A DNA stretch of 64,000 bases from assembly GCF_002237645.1 (NCBI RefSeq), contig NZ_MJUZ01000012.1:1-64000 (forward strand). Direction: 5' to 3'. The stretch's first letter is position 1. Each line of letters begins with the position of its first letter. The DNA is from Desulfovibrio sp. MES5. GTDB lineage: Bacteria > Desulfobacterota > Desulfovibrionia > Desulfovibrionales > Desulfovibrionaceae. Of the stretch, positions 7,855 through 16,011 are shown piece after piece. The notes below the pieces were generated by a model. The model did no database searches. It saw only the letters and a program-made list of their open reading frames with translations, and had not been told where the DNA came from. Position numbers and translations under genes: made by a program.

Positions 7855-8901
7855 CTAGGCCGCCTGGCCGGGAAGTTGCCTTTTAAAAATCAATCGCCAG
7901 ACCAGCGGTTCGGTGGCTGGAGAAAGGCTTTCTTTGAGTTCTGCGCCGTATGAGAGTGCCGATACGGGCAAACCTGCGGCCCACGCGACGTTGACTATAC
8001 TACCAAAGCTCACAGCTTCGTCCAGCTTTGTCCATACCAGTGATCCCGGCCCGCCGGTCTGGTAGCGTTTCAGAAAAGCCTGGGTCTGCAGCGCGTCGCA
8101 GTAGGGGGAAAGCGTCAGATGGGTGGCTGCCTCAATATCGGCCAGGCCCATTGCTTCACGCCACTGCGCAAGCGTGGTGGACCGGTCAAGCCCCGGCACG
8201 TCCACAAAAATCAGATCCGCTTCGGCGGTGGCGCGCAGGGCGGCTTCCATTCCGGCCCTGTCCGGGGCTTCAAGATAGCTGAAATTTGAAAGCTCGGCCC
8301 AGTGGCGCAGGATGAGGCGTCCGCTGCCGCGCAGGCAGTCCGCGTTGATGAAGGCAATGCGCGCTTCTGGCCGGGCCTTGCGCCAGTTCAGGGCAAAGCG
8401 CAGGGCCGTGGTGGTTTTGCCAAAGCCAAAGGGCCCTGCCATAAGGTGCAGGCGTTGATCCCATCCTGCCGGGCCCCATCCTTTGACAGGAACCATGCCG
8501 CACAGGCACTCCAGCACGGACGCGCCGGGCTGGGATATGAGGCGCTGATAGAGATCCACGGCCACAGCGTCAGAAATGCCTTCGCGCTGCAGATATTCAA
8601 GGGCCACGCGCTGGCGGGGCGTAAGGCGCTCAAGCTGAATGGCGGGCTTCATGAGAGCAAAAAGCTGGTTTTTGATCTGCTGCCATTCCTTGTGCCATTC
8701 CCCCCATCCGCCGGGAACTCCACCAGCAGGCGCGTTGTTGTCTGCCTGGGGGCGCTCCATGCCCGCCGTGATCTCGTGACAGACAACGCCGTTTTTGCGG
8801 TAGGTGCGGTTACCCAGGATTACGGCGTCGGGCCCCATTTCAGCCTTGATTCTTGCCAGAATCTCCTGCGATGTGGCGCCAGTGAACGTCTTTACCTGCA
8901 T
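7855..8901 (-). CDS. flhF: FlhF, SRP-type GTPase for flagellar placement
   Basis: 348 residues. The N-terminus MQVKTFTGATSQEILARIK is the FlhF hallmark; the NG domain follows with P-loop GPFGFGKTTT (156-165) and the guanine-binding TKLD near the end. The switch motif reads DVPGLD where SRP GTPases usually have DTAGR, a divergence worth noting for hydrolysis. ATG 8901 is preferred because AAGGA lies six bases upstream; it directly abuts an ATG at 8907. It is the first gene of the flhF-flhG part and, since flhA ends in a terminator far upstream, needs its own promoter within 8902-9271. Confidence 0.9.
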   Translation of the reverse strand: MQVKTFTGATSQEILARIKAEMGPDAVILGNRTYRKNGVVCHEITAGMERPQADNNAPAGGVPGGWGEWHKEWQQIKNQLFALMKPAIQLERLTPRQRVALEYLQREGISDAVAVDLYQRLISQPGASVLECLCGMVPVKGWGPAGWDQRLHLMAGPFGFGKTTTALRFALNWRKARPEARIAFINADCLRGSGRLILRHWAELSNFSYLEAPDRAGMEAALRATAEADLIFVDVPGLDRSTTLAQWREAMGLADIEAATHLTLSPYCDALQTQAFLKRYQTGGPGSLVWTKLDEAVSFGSIVNVAWAAGLPVSALSYGAELKESLSPATEPLVWRLIFKRQLPGQAA

Positions 8902-9271
8902 GGCCATTCCTTTGACTGACGGCGGTCGTGCCGCCTGTTATTGCCTTTTTACGCCGTTTGTTTGACGGCTTTCAGGATAAATGCAAATTAAGGGCCAACC
9001 TGTTTTTCGCCTTGTACCGTTTTTTCGGCTGGTTGCAACAAGAATTACATACCCGCGCCCTATGGCTAGGCAAAGCTTGCGTTTTGGGATATAGTTTATC
9101 CGCCCAAGGGCAAGTCAGGATCTTCCTGTCCCTGTGTGGCCATCGCACAGGCCTTCCAAATCGAGCCGGCTCCCGGCTCTGGCCTTGCGCCAGTTCATAA
9201 GTCTGACACTCTTCCAGAGCCGTTCGGCGCCGCGCCTTCCTTATTCCATTTATTCCTCCCGGGGAAATCTC
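8902..9271. other. Divergent intergenic region between flhF and the Crp/Fnr gene
   Basis: 370 bases without a gene. It must hold promoters for flhF (minus) and the regulator (plus). A 6-bp inverted repeat CCTGTG/CACAGG lies near 9130-9160. I could not place a convincing -35/-10 or sigma-54 pair. Confidence 0.5.
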
Positions 9272-9955
9272 ATGTCTTTTGCCGATTTGGTAAACCAGAA
9301 TGAATGCTGGAAAAATGTTTCCAGCGAGGAACCTCGACTGTACCCCAAGGGCAGTACCTTCTCAGACGACCATATGTATATTCTTGTCAGCGGCAGGCTG
9401 CGCTTGACGGCGCTCTCCGCCAATGGAGGCGAAAAGATCATATGGTATCTCGGCGAGGGGTGCTGCTTCAATGAGAAGATTTTGTTTTTCAGCGGTAATG
9501 ACAATGTGCCATTGCCGTTGAATACCGCTGATTTTCAGTATGAGGCTGTGGAAAATTGTTATGCGCAGCGGTTTACCATGGAAGAAGTGCAGCGTATTGG
9601 CAAGGCGCGGCCCGACCTTTTGCTCAACCTTTGCCAGAGCTACAGCGTCAAGGTGGCGCTTCTGGCGCAGCAGGTGGTTTCGCTGAGCGTTGAGTCGCAC
9701 ATTACGCGGGTGTGCAAATTTTTGGCTGCAAGGATAATACCCGGTTCCAACCCCTTGCGGGCCAGGCGTGATATGCCGCTTTTTGAAATGGCGGATCTGC
9801 TCGGCATGCACCGCATCACGCTGTACAAGGCCATGCGCGAGGCGCAGTCTCGCGGGCTGCTGAGTTTTGACAAAAACAGCGATGAGGTGGTTATTCTTGA
9901 GCCGGAAACATTTTTTTATGAAGCGCACGGGAACATGCCGAACTTCAAATGCTGA
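9272..9955 (+). CDS. Crp/Fnr-family transcriptional regulator
   Basis: 227 residues from ATG 9272, the first Met with a plausible site (GGGGAA); the frame is open further upstream without signals. The N-terminal cyclic-nucleotide-binding fold is recognisable (DDHMYILVSGRLRLTALSANGGEKIIWYLGEGCCFNE). The C-terminal winged helix carries DMPLFEMADLLGMHRITLYKAMREAQSRGLL. There is no N-terminal cysteine cluster, so an Fnr-type iron-sulfur sensor is unlikely; the ligand is unknown. It is divergent from flhF, converges on the HD-GYP gene (11-base overlap of 3' ends) and lies inside the break in the flagellar run, so a motility or lifestyle role is possible. Confidence 0.85.
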   Translation: MSFADLVNQNECWKNVSSEEPRLYPKGSTFSDDHMYILVSGRLRLTALSANGGEKIIWYLGEGCCFNEKILFFSGNDNVPLPLNTADFQYEAVENCYAQRFTMEEVQRIGKARPDLLLNLCQSYSVKVALLAQQVVSLSVESHITRVCKFLAARIIPGSNPLRARRDMPLFEMADLLGMHRITLYKAMREAQSRGLLSFDKNSDEVVILEPETFFYEAHGNMPNFKC

Positions 9956-11012
9956 CAAAAGATCCGACCGTGAAATTTTGCCAGTTGTCAGAAATATTTT
10001 TAAATATATCTAAGTGCTTGTAAAAGCACGCAGTCACGGTCGGGTCAAACAGAATGCCGCTGTTGTCCATGATGTATTGCGTGGACTGGGCGTGGGGCCA
10101 TGCGCTTTTGTACACTCGGTCGGTTCTGGTGGCGTCGTACACGTCCGCCACGGCCATTATGCGGGCGGAGCACGGGATTTCTTCGCCCTGGAGGTTGTAG
10201 GGATAGCCCGTGCCGTTCCAGTTCTCGTGATGCGCCCGCGCGATTTCTTCGGCGAATCTCAGAAACGTGGAGTCAGATATCTGGCGGAGGTTGCGCAGCA
10301 GTTCCCCCCCGTAAAGGGTATGGGTCTTGACGATGGTGAATTCTTCGCTGGTAAGTGGCCCCGGCTTTTGCAGAAGGCTGTCAGGCAGATGGATTTTGCC
10401 GATATCGTGCAGGGTTGCCGCCCTGCTCAACTCTTTAGCGTCCTGCCGCGTCAGACCGCCGGGATAATAGTTTCGGATTGCCGCGTCTTCCAGCAGAATT
10501 TTTGTGTAGTGGGCCACCCGCACGATATGACCGCCCGTTTCCGCGTCCTTCATGGCCATCAAGGCTGCCGTGCCTTTCAGAAATACGCTTTTTGCGCGGG
10601 ACAGGCGGAGATTCAGCTGCAGCACCGACTGGCGGCAGTCGTGGGCGTCCAGCCCCGCGCAAATGCGCACGGCCAGTTCGCTGTTGGTGAAGGGCTGTAC
10701 CAGATACTCCGTGGCGCCAGCGCTGAAAGCGTTTTTTTTGTCAGCGAGAGTGGCAATGTCTGAAAGGACGATGACGGGCACACTTGCCGCAAGACCAAGT
10801 TCGCCAAGCCTGGACAGGAACAGATACCTGCGGTTCCCCTGAACCCTGCGCGGTGGAGCAAAAAGGATGATGCGGGGAGCCTGGGCGGCTATGTCTTCCA
10901 GCGCCGCGTCCTCGCTGGCGTGGTGAATGAAATAGCAGTGGGGTAGAGCCCGCTGCACTTGAGCGGCCAGTTTTTGAGGAATGCCGATGGACACGATGAG
11001 CGGCGTTTGCAT
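9945..11012 (-). CDS. HD-GYP c-di-GMP phosphodiesterase with degenerate receiver domain
   Basis: 355 residues. The HD-GYP domain looks catalytically complete: LHDIGKIHLPD (H202/D203), KTHTLYGGELL, HHENWNGTGYP (261-271) and later ADVYDA. The N-terminal ~120 residues have the receiver fold but lack the phosphorylation residues: no acidic pair, the usual acceptor position reads IILFAPP, and the conserved Lys is Gln (YLVQPF). It is probably a pseudo-receiver that senses a partner rather than a phosphate. The enzyme would hydrolyse c-di-GMP and favour motility, consistent with its place among flagellar genes. Confidence 0.88.
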   Translation of the reverse strand: MQTPLIVSIGIPQKLAAQVQRALPHCYFIHHASEDAALEDIAAQAPRIILFAPPRRVQGNRRYLFLSRLGELGLAASVPVIVLSDIATLADKKNAFSAGATEYLVQPFTNSELAVRICAGLDAHDCRQSVLQLNLRLSRAKSVFLKGTAALMAMKDAETGGHIVRVAHYTKILLEDAAIRNYYPGGLTRQDAKELSRAATLHDIGKIHLPDSLLQKPGPLTSEEFTIVKTHTLYGGELLRNLRQISDSTFLRFAEEIARAHHENWNGTGYPYNLQGEEIPCSARIMAVADVYDATRTDRVYKSAWPHAQSTQYIMDNSGILFDPTVTACFYKHLDIFKNISDNWQNFTVGSFVSI

Positions 11013-11580
11013 TCCGACTCCCGGCTTGCGTCGTCTGTCTGTCGCAATTCGTTTCGCAGGCCATTGACCTGTTTTTCAGGCCGTTGGAAGGCCGTCAGTC
11101 AGTTTGGCTCGTTTCAGGGGCGCTGGGCGCAGTGTGCATGATCGTGCCCCTTTGCCCTTCATGCGATTGATTTCGTCCCGAGTCTGTGCAGGTTGCCGCC
11201 GGGCAGACCGCCGCCCCCGGCGGTCTGCAGTTTGACGGTAACATCCACATGTCTCCCTGACCCTACCCATGCCGCATCCCCAGAAGTTATTGCGACGCGC
11301 AGGACGCGCCGTGCCGCAAGGGTACAGCCCCCTGTTTCTCCTCCGATCCTTCAAAAGCCGGTCACCTGCTGGCTTTCACCCAGACAAGGAGCCTCGCGCA
11401 ACGGCCACGCGCGGGCAAAGTGTTACGGCATGCCCATCGCGCGGCCCGGCTGGGCCGCAATGCCTGTGCATCTGGCGCGTGACTTTCGACGATGGCTGGT
11501 AAATACGACGGTTTACAGTGATATATCACCGTAAACTAGAAAGGGCAAGACTGGTAGGGTGTTCCGGTGAGAGGTAGAAC
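11013..11580. other. Gene-free region with hairpin and operator
   Basis: 568 bases without a credible gene. A strong GC hairpin lies at 11203-11228 (GCAGACCGCCG/CGGCGGTCTGC, loop CCCC) without a clear T-run, and a 26-bp palindrome at 11511-11536 precedes the small HTH gene. Base composition falls sharply after about 11500. Confidence 0.6.
11511..11536 (+). promoter_or_regulatory. 26-bp near-perfect palindrome, probable operator
   Basis: GTTTACAGTGATA (11511-11523) is followed directly by TATCACCGTAAAC (11524-11536), 12 of 13 bases complementary. It lies 45 bases upstream of a small HTH gene and is the size expected for a dimeric repressor site. Autoregulation is inferred. Confidence 0.65.
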
Positions 11581-11790
11581 ATGCTTAAAAGTAATATAAA
11601 AAAGATAATGATCACCAAGGGGGTGACGTATAAAGAGCTTGAAGAGAAGACAGGTCTGTCAAGCCAGACTATAACACGTGCCAGAAGTCACCTTATTTCA
11701 GAGTGTCGACTGTCGACACTTTGGTCTATAGCACGGGCTCTTGACGTCAATGTGAAAGACTTGTTTTCAGATGACATAAAAAATATATAA
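11581..11790 (+). CDS. Small XRE (Cro/C1-type) HTH regulator
   Basis: 69 residues, essentially one Cro/C1 helix-turn-helix domain: MITKGVTYKELEEKTGLSS, then TITRAR and the closing LWSIARALDVNVKDLF. GAGG stands six bases before the ATG. Codon use is AT-rich (AAAAGTAATATAAAAAAG), unlike the GC-rich neighbours, and the AT-rich stretch continues to about 12040, suggesting recent acquisition. No toxin partner or phage gene is visible beside it. The 26-bp palindrome upstream is its likely operator. Target genes unknown. Confidence 0.8.
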   Translation: MLKSNIKKIMITKGVTYKELEEKTGLSSQTITRARSHLISECRLSTLWSIARALDVNVKDLFSDDIKNI

Positions 11791-12046
11791 TTTAAAACTG
11801 TATTGAGTGTTTTTTTATTATTAAAAAAATTTAACACAGTAAAAAAGATATTTTTATGTAAAGATACAATATATAGTATATAAGGTTGGCTGTTAACGGA
11901 GTGTGGTCTTGCTCGTCATAATGTTGAGCCAAGGGATACACAATTAAATACTGTTGGTTTTCCAGCCCTACAACTGAAGTTATATTATTTTGAGATATAA
12001 AAAAATTTGTAACTTCCCGCTTGAGCTGTGAATTGCCGCAAAAAAA
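11791..12046. other. AT-rich gene-free tract
   Basis: About 250 bases of clearly lower GC than the surroundings, with T- and A-runs and no open frame of note. It ends at the flhA terminator. It looks like the tail of a transferred fragment carrying the small HTH gene. Confidence 0.55.
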
Positions 12047-12081
12047 GAGCTGAAAGCCATACAGGCTTTCAGCTCTTTTTT
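12041..12081. terminator. Bidirectional intrinsic terminator after flhA
   Basis: GAGCTGAAAGCC (12047-12058) and GGCTTTCAGCTC (12064-12075) form a perfect 12-bp stem with loop ATACA. A-runs on the left and T-runs on the right make it effective both ways: it ends flhBA on the minus strand and the small HTH gene on the plus strand. Confidence 0.9.
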
Positions 12082-12140
12082 ATGCTGTTTCAGCCGGAAT
12101 CCGGATCAGATTGCCGCTGCAATGCTTCGCACCTCAAGGC

Positions 12141-12261
12141 GCCATTCTGCAGCTTTCTTCGTCGCAACGGCTAAAGCTTGGCAGAATCCACGCCATGTTA
12201 TGGGCGCTGTACTCTTGTTCGCGTCAGAGCATGTACCCTTTTTCAAGGGTACATTGCCCTA
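12141..12261 (-). repeat. TAGAGCA-type repeat, copy 3, touching the flhA stop codon
   Basis: On the minus strand it reads TAGGGCAATGTACCCTTGAA, then AAAGGGTACATGCTCTGACG and on to GGCGTGGATTCTGCC, the same order as at 43131-43279. The first three bases are the TAG stop codon of flhA. Confidence 0.7.
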
Positions 12262-14358
12262 TTCTGCCGCAACGCTGCCCACCGCCTGCAGGCGGATGTC
12301 CGACGGAATCTCAGCCTGTGAAATCACGGGCACCGAGGGCAGAAAGCGCGTGACCAGCTGGGCCAGGTGCGGGCGAATGATGGGATTCACCAGCAGTACG
12401 GGCTGGCCGTCGGTACTGACGGCATTTTCCACAGCTGCGCTGATGTTCTGCACGAGCCTCTGGGCCGCTGCCGGGTTGAGCGAAAGAAAGGTCGCGCCCG
12501 TATCGGCCTGGCGTATGCCTTCCTGCACCATGCGTTCGGCATTGGGGGCCAGGGTGAGCACCGGCAGGGTGCCCTGGCTGTCCAGATAGGGCCGCACGAT
12601 GGAGCGGGCCAGCTTTTCCCTGACATATTCTGCCAGTATTTCTGGATTTTTGATGCCCGCGCCAAAGTCGCCCAGAGTTTCCACAATGGTGAGCATGTCG
12701 CGTATGCCCACATTTTCGCGTACCAGAAGCTGCAGCACTTTTTGCACCGTGCCCAGGGGCAGTATGCCGGGCACGAGGTCTTCCACAGCCTTGGGCGAGT
12801 GCTTGGCCACGGTGTCCAGCAGTCCCTGCACGGCCTGGCGGTCGAGAAAATCGGACAGATGGCGCTTGAACACTTCCGTCAGATGGGTGGCAATGACCGT
12901 GGCCGGGTCCACCACCGTGTAGCCGGCCAGCATGGCTTCTTCGCGCTGGCTGTCCGGTATCCAGAGGGCGGGCAGGTTAAAGGCCGGTTCGCGGGTTTCA
13001 ATGCCGTGAATCTTTGTGGTTACGTTGCCGGGGTCCATAGCCAGAAAATGGTCGACAAGGATTTCAGCCGAAGCCACCTGATTGCCCTTAATGAGCAGGG
13101 AATACTGGCCTGGCTTGAGTTGCAGGTTGTCACGCAGGTGCAGCGAGGGGATAACCACGCCCATGTCCAGGGCGAATTGCCGCCGTATGGAGCGTATGCG
13201 CGCGAGCAGGTTGCCGCTCTGCTCCTCGTCCACCAGAGGAATGAGTCCGTAGCCCACCTCAAGTTCCAGCGTGTCCAGCGGCAGGAGGGCCTGCACTTCT
13301 TCGGGGGTGTCGGCTGTGCCGGAACCGGCCGCGGCCTTCTTTTCTTTCTTTTCTCTGGCCTGGTCGTCGGCTTCGTTTTTGTCCGTAAGGCGGGCCACCG
13401 TGAAAATAAGGGCGGAGATGACCAGAAAAGGTATGGTGGGCAGGCCGGGAACAAGGGCGAAAAGCAGCAGCACGGCCGAGACCATTCTGAGCGCCCGGCT
13501 GTTGAAGGTGAGCTGCGCCAGAAATTCTTCGCCCATCTTGGCTTCGGAAGCGGCGCGCGACACCAGCAGGCCTGTGCCCGTGGACACGATGATGGAGGGA
13601 ATGGTGGAAACCAGACCGTCGCCGATGGTCAGCAGGGAATAGGTGGTGAGGGCGGTGTTCCAGTCCATATCCTTCTGCACCATGCCAATGATGATGCCGC
13701 CAACGATATTGACCAGGGTAATGAACATGCCCGCGTTCACGTCACCGGAAACGAATTTGCACGCACCGTCCATGGCGCCGTAAAAGTCGGCTTCCTTGCG
13801 CAGCCCGTTACGACGGGCCGTGGCCTGCTCCTCGTCGATGAGTCCGGCGTTGAGGTCGGCCTCAATGGCCATCTGTTTGCCGGGCATGGCGTCCAGGGTA
13901 AAGCGCGCGGCCACTTCGGCGATGCGCGTGGTGCCCGCCGTGATGACCACCTTGTTGAGAATGAACAGGATCATGAATATGACCGCGCCCACAACGTAGC
14001 TGCCGCCCACGACGAATTCGCCGAACGCGCGGATGACCGAGCCCGCCGCGTCCACGCCCATGTCGCCGTTGAGCAGGATAAGACGGGTGGCGGCCACGTT
14101 GAGCGACAGCCGCAGCAGGGTTGTCACCAGCAGCAGGGAAGGAAAGATGGTGAACTCCAGCGGGGAGGTCATGAACATGGTGGTGATGAGCACCAGCAGG
14201 GCTATGGAAATGCTCACGCAGAGCATGATGTCCAGAAAGAAGGTGGGCAGGGGCACCAGCATGACAAAAAGGATGATGACCACGCCTGCGGCCAGCATGA
14301 TTTCGCCATTTTTGGAAAACCTGCTGTAATCCATCTTCGGTATGCTTGCAGCAGCCAT
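12259..14358 (-). CDS. flhA: FlhA, flagellar type III export gate protein
   Basis: 699 residues, the usual length. The N-terminal half has about eight membrane helices, with the family signatures TSPLEFTIFPSLLLVTTLLRLSLNVAATRLIL and the cytoplasmic FHIPEP-type loop KQMAIEADLNAGLIDEEQA. The C-terminal half is the cytoplasmic docking domain that receives substrate-chaperone complexes. It lies 51 bases after flhB. Downstream, the stop codon TAG is shared with a repeat and a strong terminator follows at 12041-12081, so transcription is not expected to continue into flhF, unlike the usual flhA-flhF arrangement. Confidence 0.95.
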   Translation of the reverse strand: MAAASIPKMDYSRFSKNGEIMLAAGVVIILFVMLVPLPTFFLDIMLCVSISIALLVLITTMFMTSPLEFTIFPSLLLVTTLLRLSLNVAATRLILLNGDMGVDAAGSVIRAFGEFVVGGSYVVGAVIFMILFILNKVVITAGTTRIAEVAARFTLDAMPGKQMAIEADLNAGLIDEEQATARRNGLRKEADFYGAMDGACKFVSGDVNAGMFITLVNIVGGIIIGMVQKDMDWNTALTTYSLLTIGDGLVSTIPSIIVSTGTGLLVSRAASEAKMGEEFLAQLTFNSRALRMVSAVLLLFALVPGLPTIPFLVISALIFTVARLTDKNEADDQAREKKEKKAAAGSGTADTPEEVQALLPLDTLELEVGYGLIPLVDEEQSGNLLARIRSIRRQFALDMGVVIPSLHLRDNLQLKPGQYSLLIKGNQVASAEILVDHFLAMDPGNVTTKIHGIETREPAFNLPALWIPDSQREEAMLAGYTVVDPATVIATHLTEVFKRHLSDFLDRQAVQGLLDTVAKHSPKAVEDLVPGILPLGTVQKVLQLLVRENVGIRDMLTIVETLGDFGAGIKNPEILAEYVREKLARSIVRPYLDSQGTLPVLTLAPNAERMVQEGIRQADTGATFLSLNPAAAQRLVQNISAAVENAVSTDGQPVLLVNPIIRPHLAQLVTRFLPSVPVISQAEIPSDIRLQAVGSVAAE

Positions 14359-14409
14359 TTTTCTGACACCTCGCTTCTGCGCCGCAACCGTCTGCGAGCG
14401 CCGGAAAAA

Positions 14410-15489
14410 CTATGAATTATGCACTTTTGGCTTGAGCTTCCAGATGGCGGCCAACACTGTGGCCACAGCCTTGTACAGCTCTTCGGGGATCATGTCGCCC
14501 ACTTCGGCTGATTTATACAAAGCCCGTGCCAGAGGCACATTTTCGCGGATGGGAACCTTGTTTTCGCGGGCGACCTGCTTGATTTTTTCGGCCAGGTGGT
14601 CCGCGCCCATGGCCACAACCACCGGGGCCGGAGCCTCTGCGGCGTTGTACCGCAAGGCCACGGCTATGTGCGTGGGGTTGGTGATGACAACGTCGGCCTT
14701 GGGCACGTCCTGCAACATGCGCCTGCTCATGGCTTCCATCATCTTTTTGCGCTGCTGGCTCTTGACCTTGGGGTCGCCGTCCGCCTGCTTCTGTTCGTCC
14801 TTTACCTCGTCCTTGGTCATCTTCATGTTTTCTTTATAGGCGTAGCGTGACTGCCACACGTCAAAAGCGGCAATGATAAGAATGGGAATAAGGGCATAGC
14901 TCGCCAGCTTGAAGGCCATCTTCAGCATGTATATGGCCACGCCTTCTGTGGTGGAATAATACATGGGAAGGAAGTTTTCGTATTCCTTGTAGATGATCCA
15001 GGCGGGTATGACGGACAGGATGATGGAAAACATCAGGCTTTTTATGGTGCGCAATATCGTTTGGGGCGAAAACAGCATCTGTTTGATGCCCTTGATGATA
15101 TTGAAGCGCTGCAATTTGGGCTTGAAAACCTTGGTGGTCCACAACTTGCCCACCTGAAGGCGCTGGGCCAGCATGCTCAGAAAGGCCAGAGTGAGCAGGA
15201 CGGGCATGATGATCTTGCATATCTCCACCATGAGGTCCAGCGTGAGGCTGTAGACGTTTTCGGGGTTGGGATCGAACTCCCAGGCGTGGCTCAAAAAATG
15301 GCGGAATATGTTTTTAATTTCTTCGCTCATGGGGCCTATCCATGCATAAAGAATGGACATGCCGCCAAGCAGACTTACAGCCTTGCCAAGCTCCTGCGAT
15401 TTGGGAACGTTGCCCTCGGTGCGCTGTTTGCTGATGCGCTTCGGGGTGGCTTGCTCTGTTTTGCTGGGGTCTTTCTGCGTACCGAACAT
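14410..15489 (-). CDS. flhB: FlhB, flagellar export switch protein
   Basis: 359 residues. The N-terminal part (KTEQATPKRISKQRTEGNVPKS) is the FlhB opening; four membrane helices follow up to about residue 220, then the cytoplasmic domain with the self-cleavage motif NPTH at 271-274 (VVITNPTHIAVALRY). FlhB switches export from hook to filament proteins. No fliR is found directly upstream; the next gene there is an unrelated transporter on the other strand, so this is the first flagellar gene of this block. Confidence 0.95.
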   Translation of the reverse strand: MFGTQKDPSKTEQATPKRISKQRTEGNVPKSQELGKAVSLLGGMSILYAWIGPMSEEIKNIFRHFLSHAWEFDPNPENVYSLTLDLMVEICKIIMPVLLTLAFLSMLAQRLQVGKLWTTKVFKPKLQRFNIIKGIKQMLFSPQTILRTIKSLMFSIILSVIPAWIIYKEYENFLPMYYSTTEGVAIYMLKMAFKLASYALIPILIIAAFDVWQSRYAYKENMKMTKDEVKDEQKQADGDPKVKSQQRKKMMEAMSRRMLQDVPKADVVITNPTHIAVALRYNAAEAPAPVVVAMGADHLAEKIKQVARENKVPIRENVPLARALYKSAEVGDMIPEELYKAVATVLAAIWKLKPKVHNS

Positions 15490-16011
15490 GTGGTATCCGC
15501 CGTCGTTTTATTGGCGCGATTCCGGTGAGGGGGCCGCGCGCTATGCATTGAGCAAAAAGCGTGCCCCGGCACTGGTCGAACGACTTCAGCCAGGCAGCGC
15601 CGGAACCGGAAATAACGGGCTTGAGGGCGGGGGCCAAGGAGTGTATGTGCAGAGAATACTGTGCGCGTCGGGGCTGGCAGGTCATTGCCCCGTAATGGTT
15701 GGAAGTTGTCTGCCCTGAAACTGTCCGGCGGCTGTGCGCAGGCGCTTGCATAAAGGCGAAGGCATGGGGCGTCCCGCTGTCAAACGGCGTAAGGGGCGCG
15801 CCATGCCCTTTGCGAAAGGATATTTTTAAAGGTGCTTTACACTGCGTATGTCCGGCCTTTTGGTGCGGACGAACAGCTTGTGGCGTCAACGGCGTAACGC
15901 GCCGCATGGCGGAGTGTTTTTTGCGCGCGGAAGATGCCAGCGCGCCTGCCAAAAGTGGAAACAGCATGGTTGCCGTATCCTGGCCAGCCCATGCCGCATA
16001 TTGAGGAAGCC
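15490..16011. other. Gene-free region between flhB and MFS transporter
   Basis: 522 bases with no credible gene. It holds promoters for two divergent genes, but none is clear enough to place. A near-perfect 11-bp inverted repeat GGCATGGGGCG / CGCGCCATGCC lies around 15763-15815. Confidence 0.45.

Noticed and set aside
8902-9271. Sigma-54 promoter for flhF
   Set aside because: No GG/GC pair with proper -24/-12 context was found on the relevant strand.
12367-14415. 682-codon plus-strand open frame opposite flhA
   Set aside because: Antisense to a full FlhA; composition rich in His, Gln, Arg and Gly with no domain.
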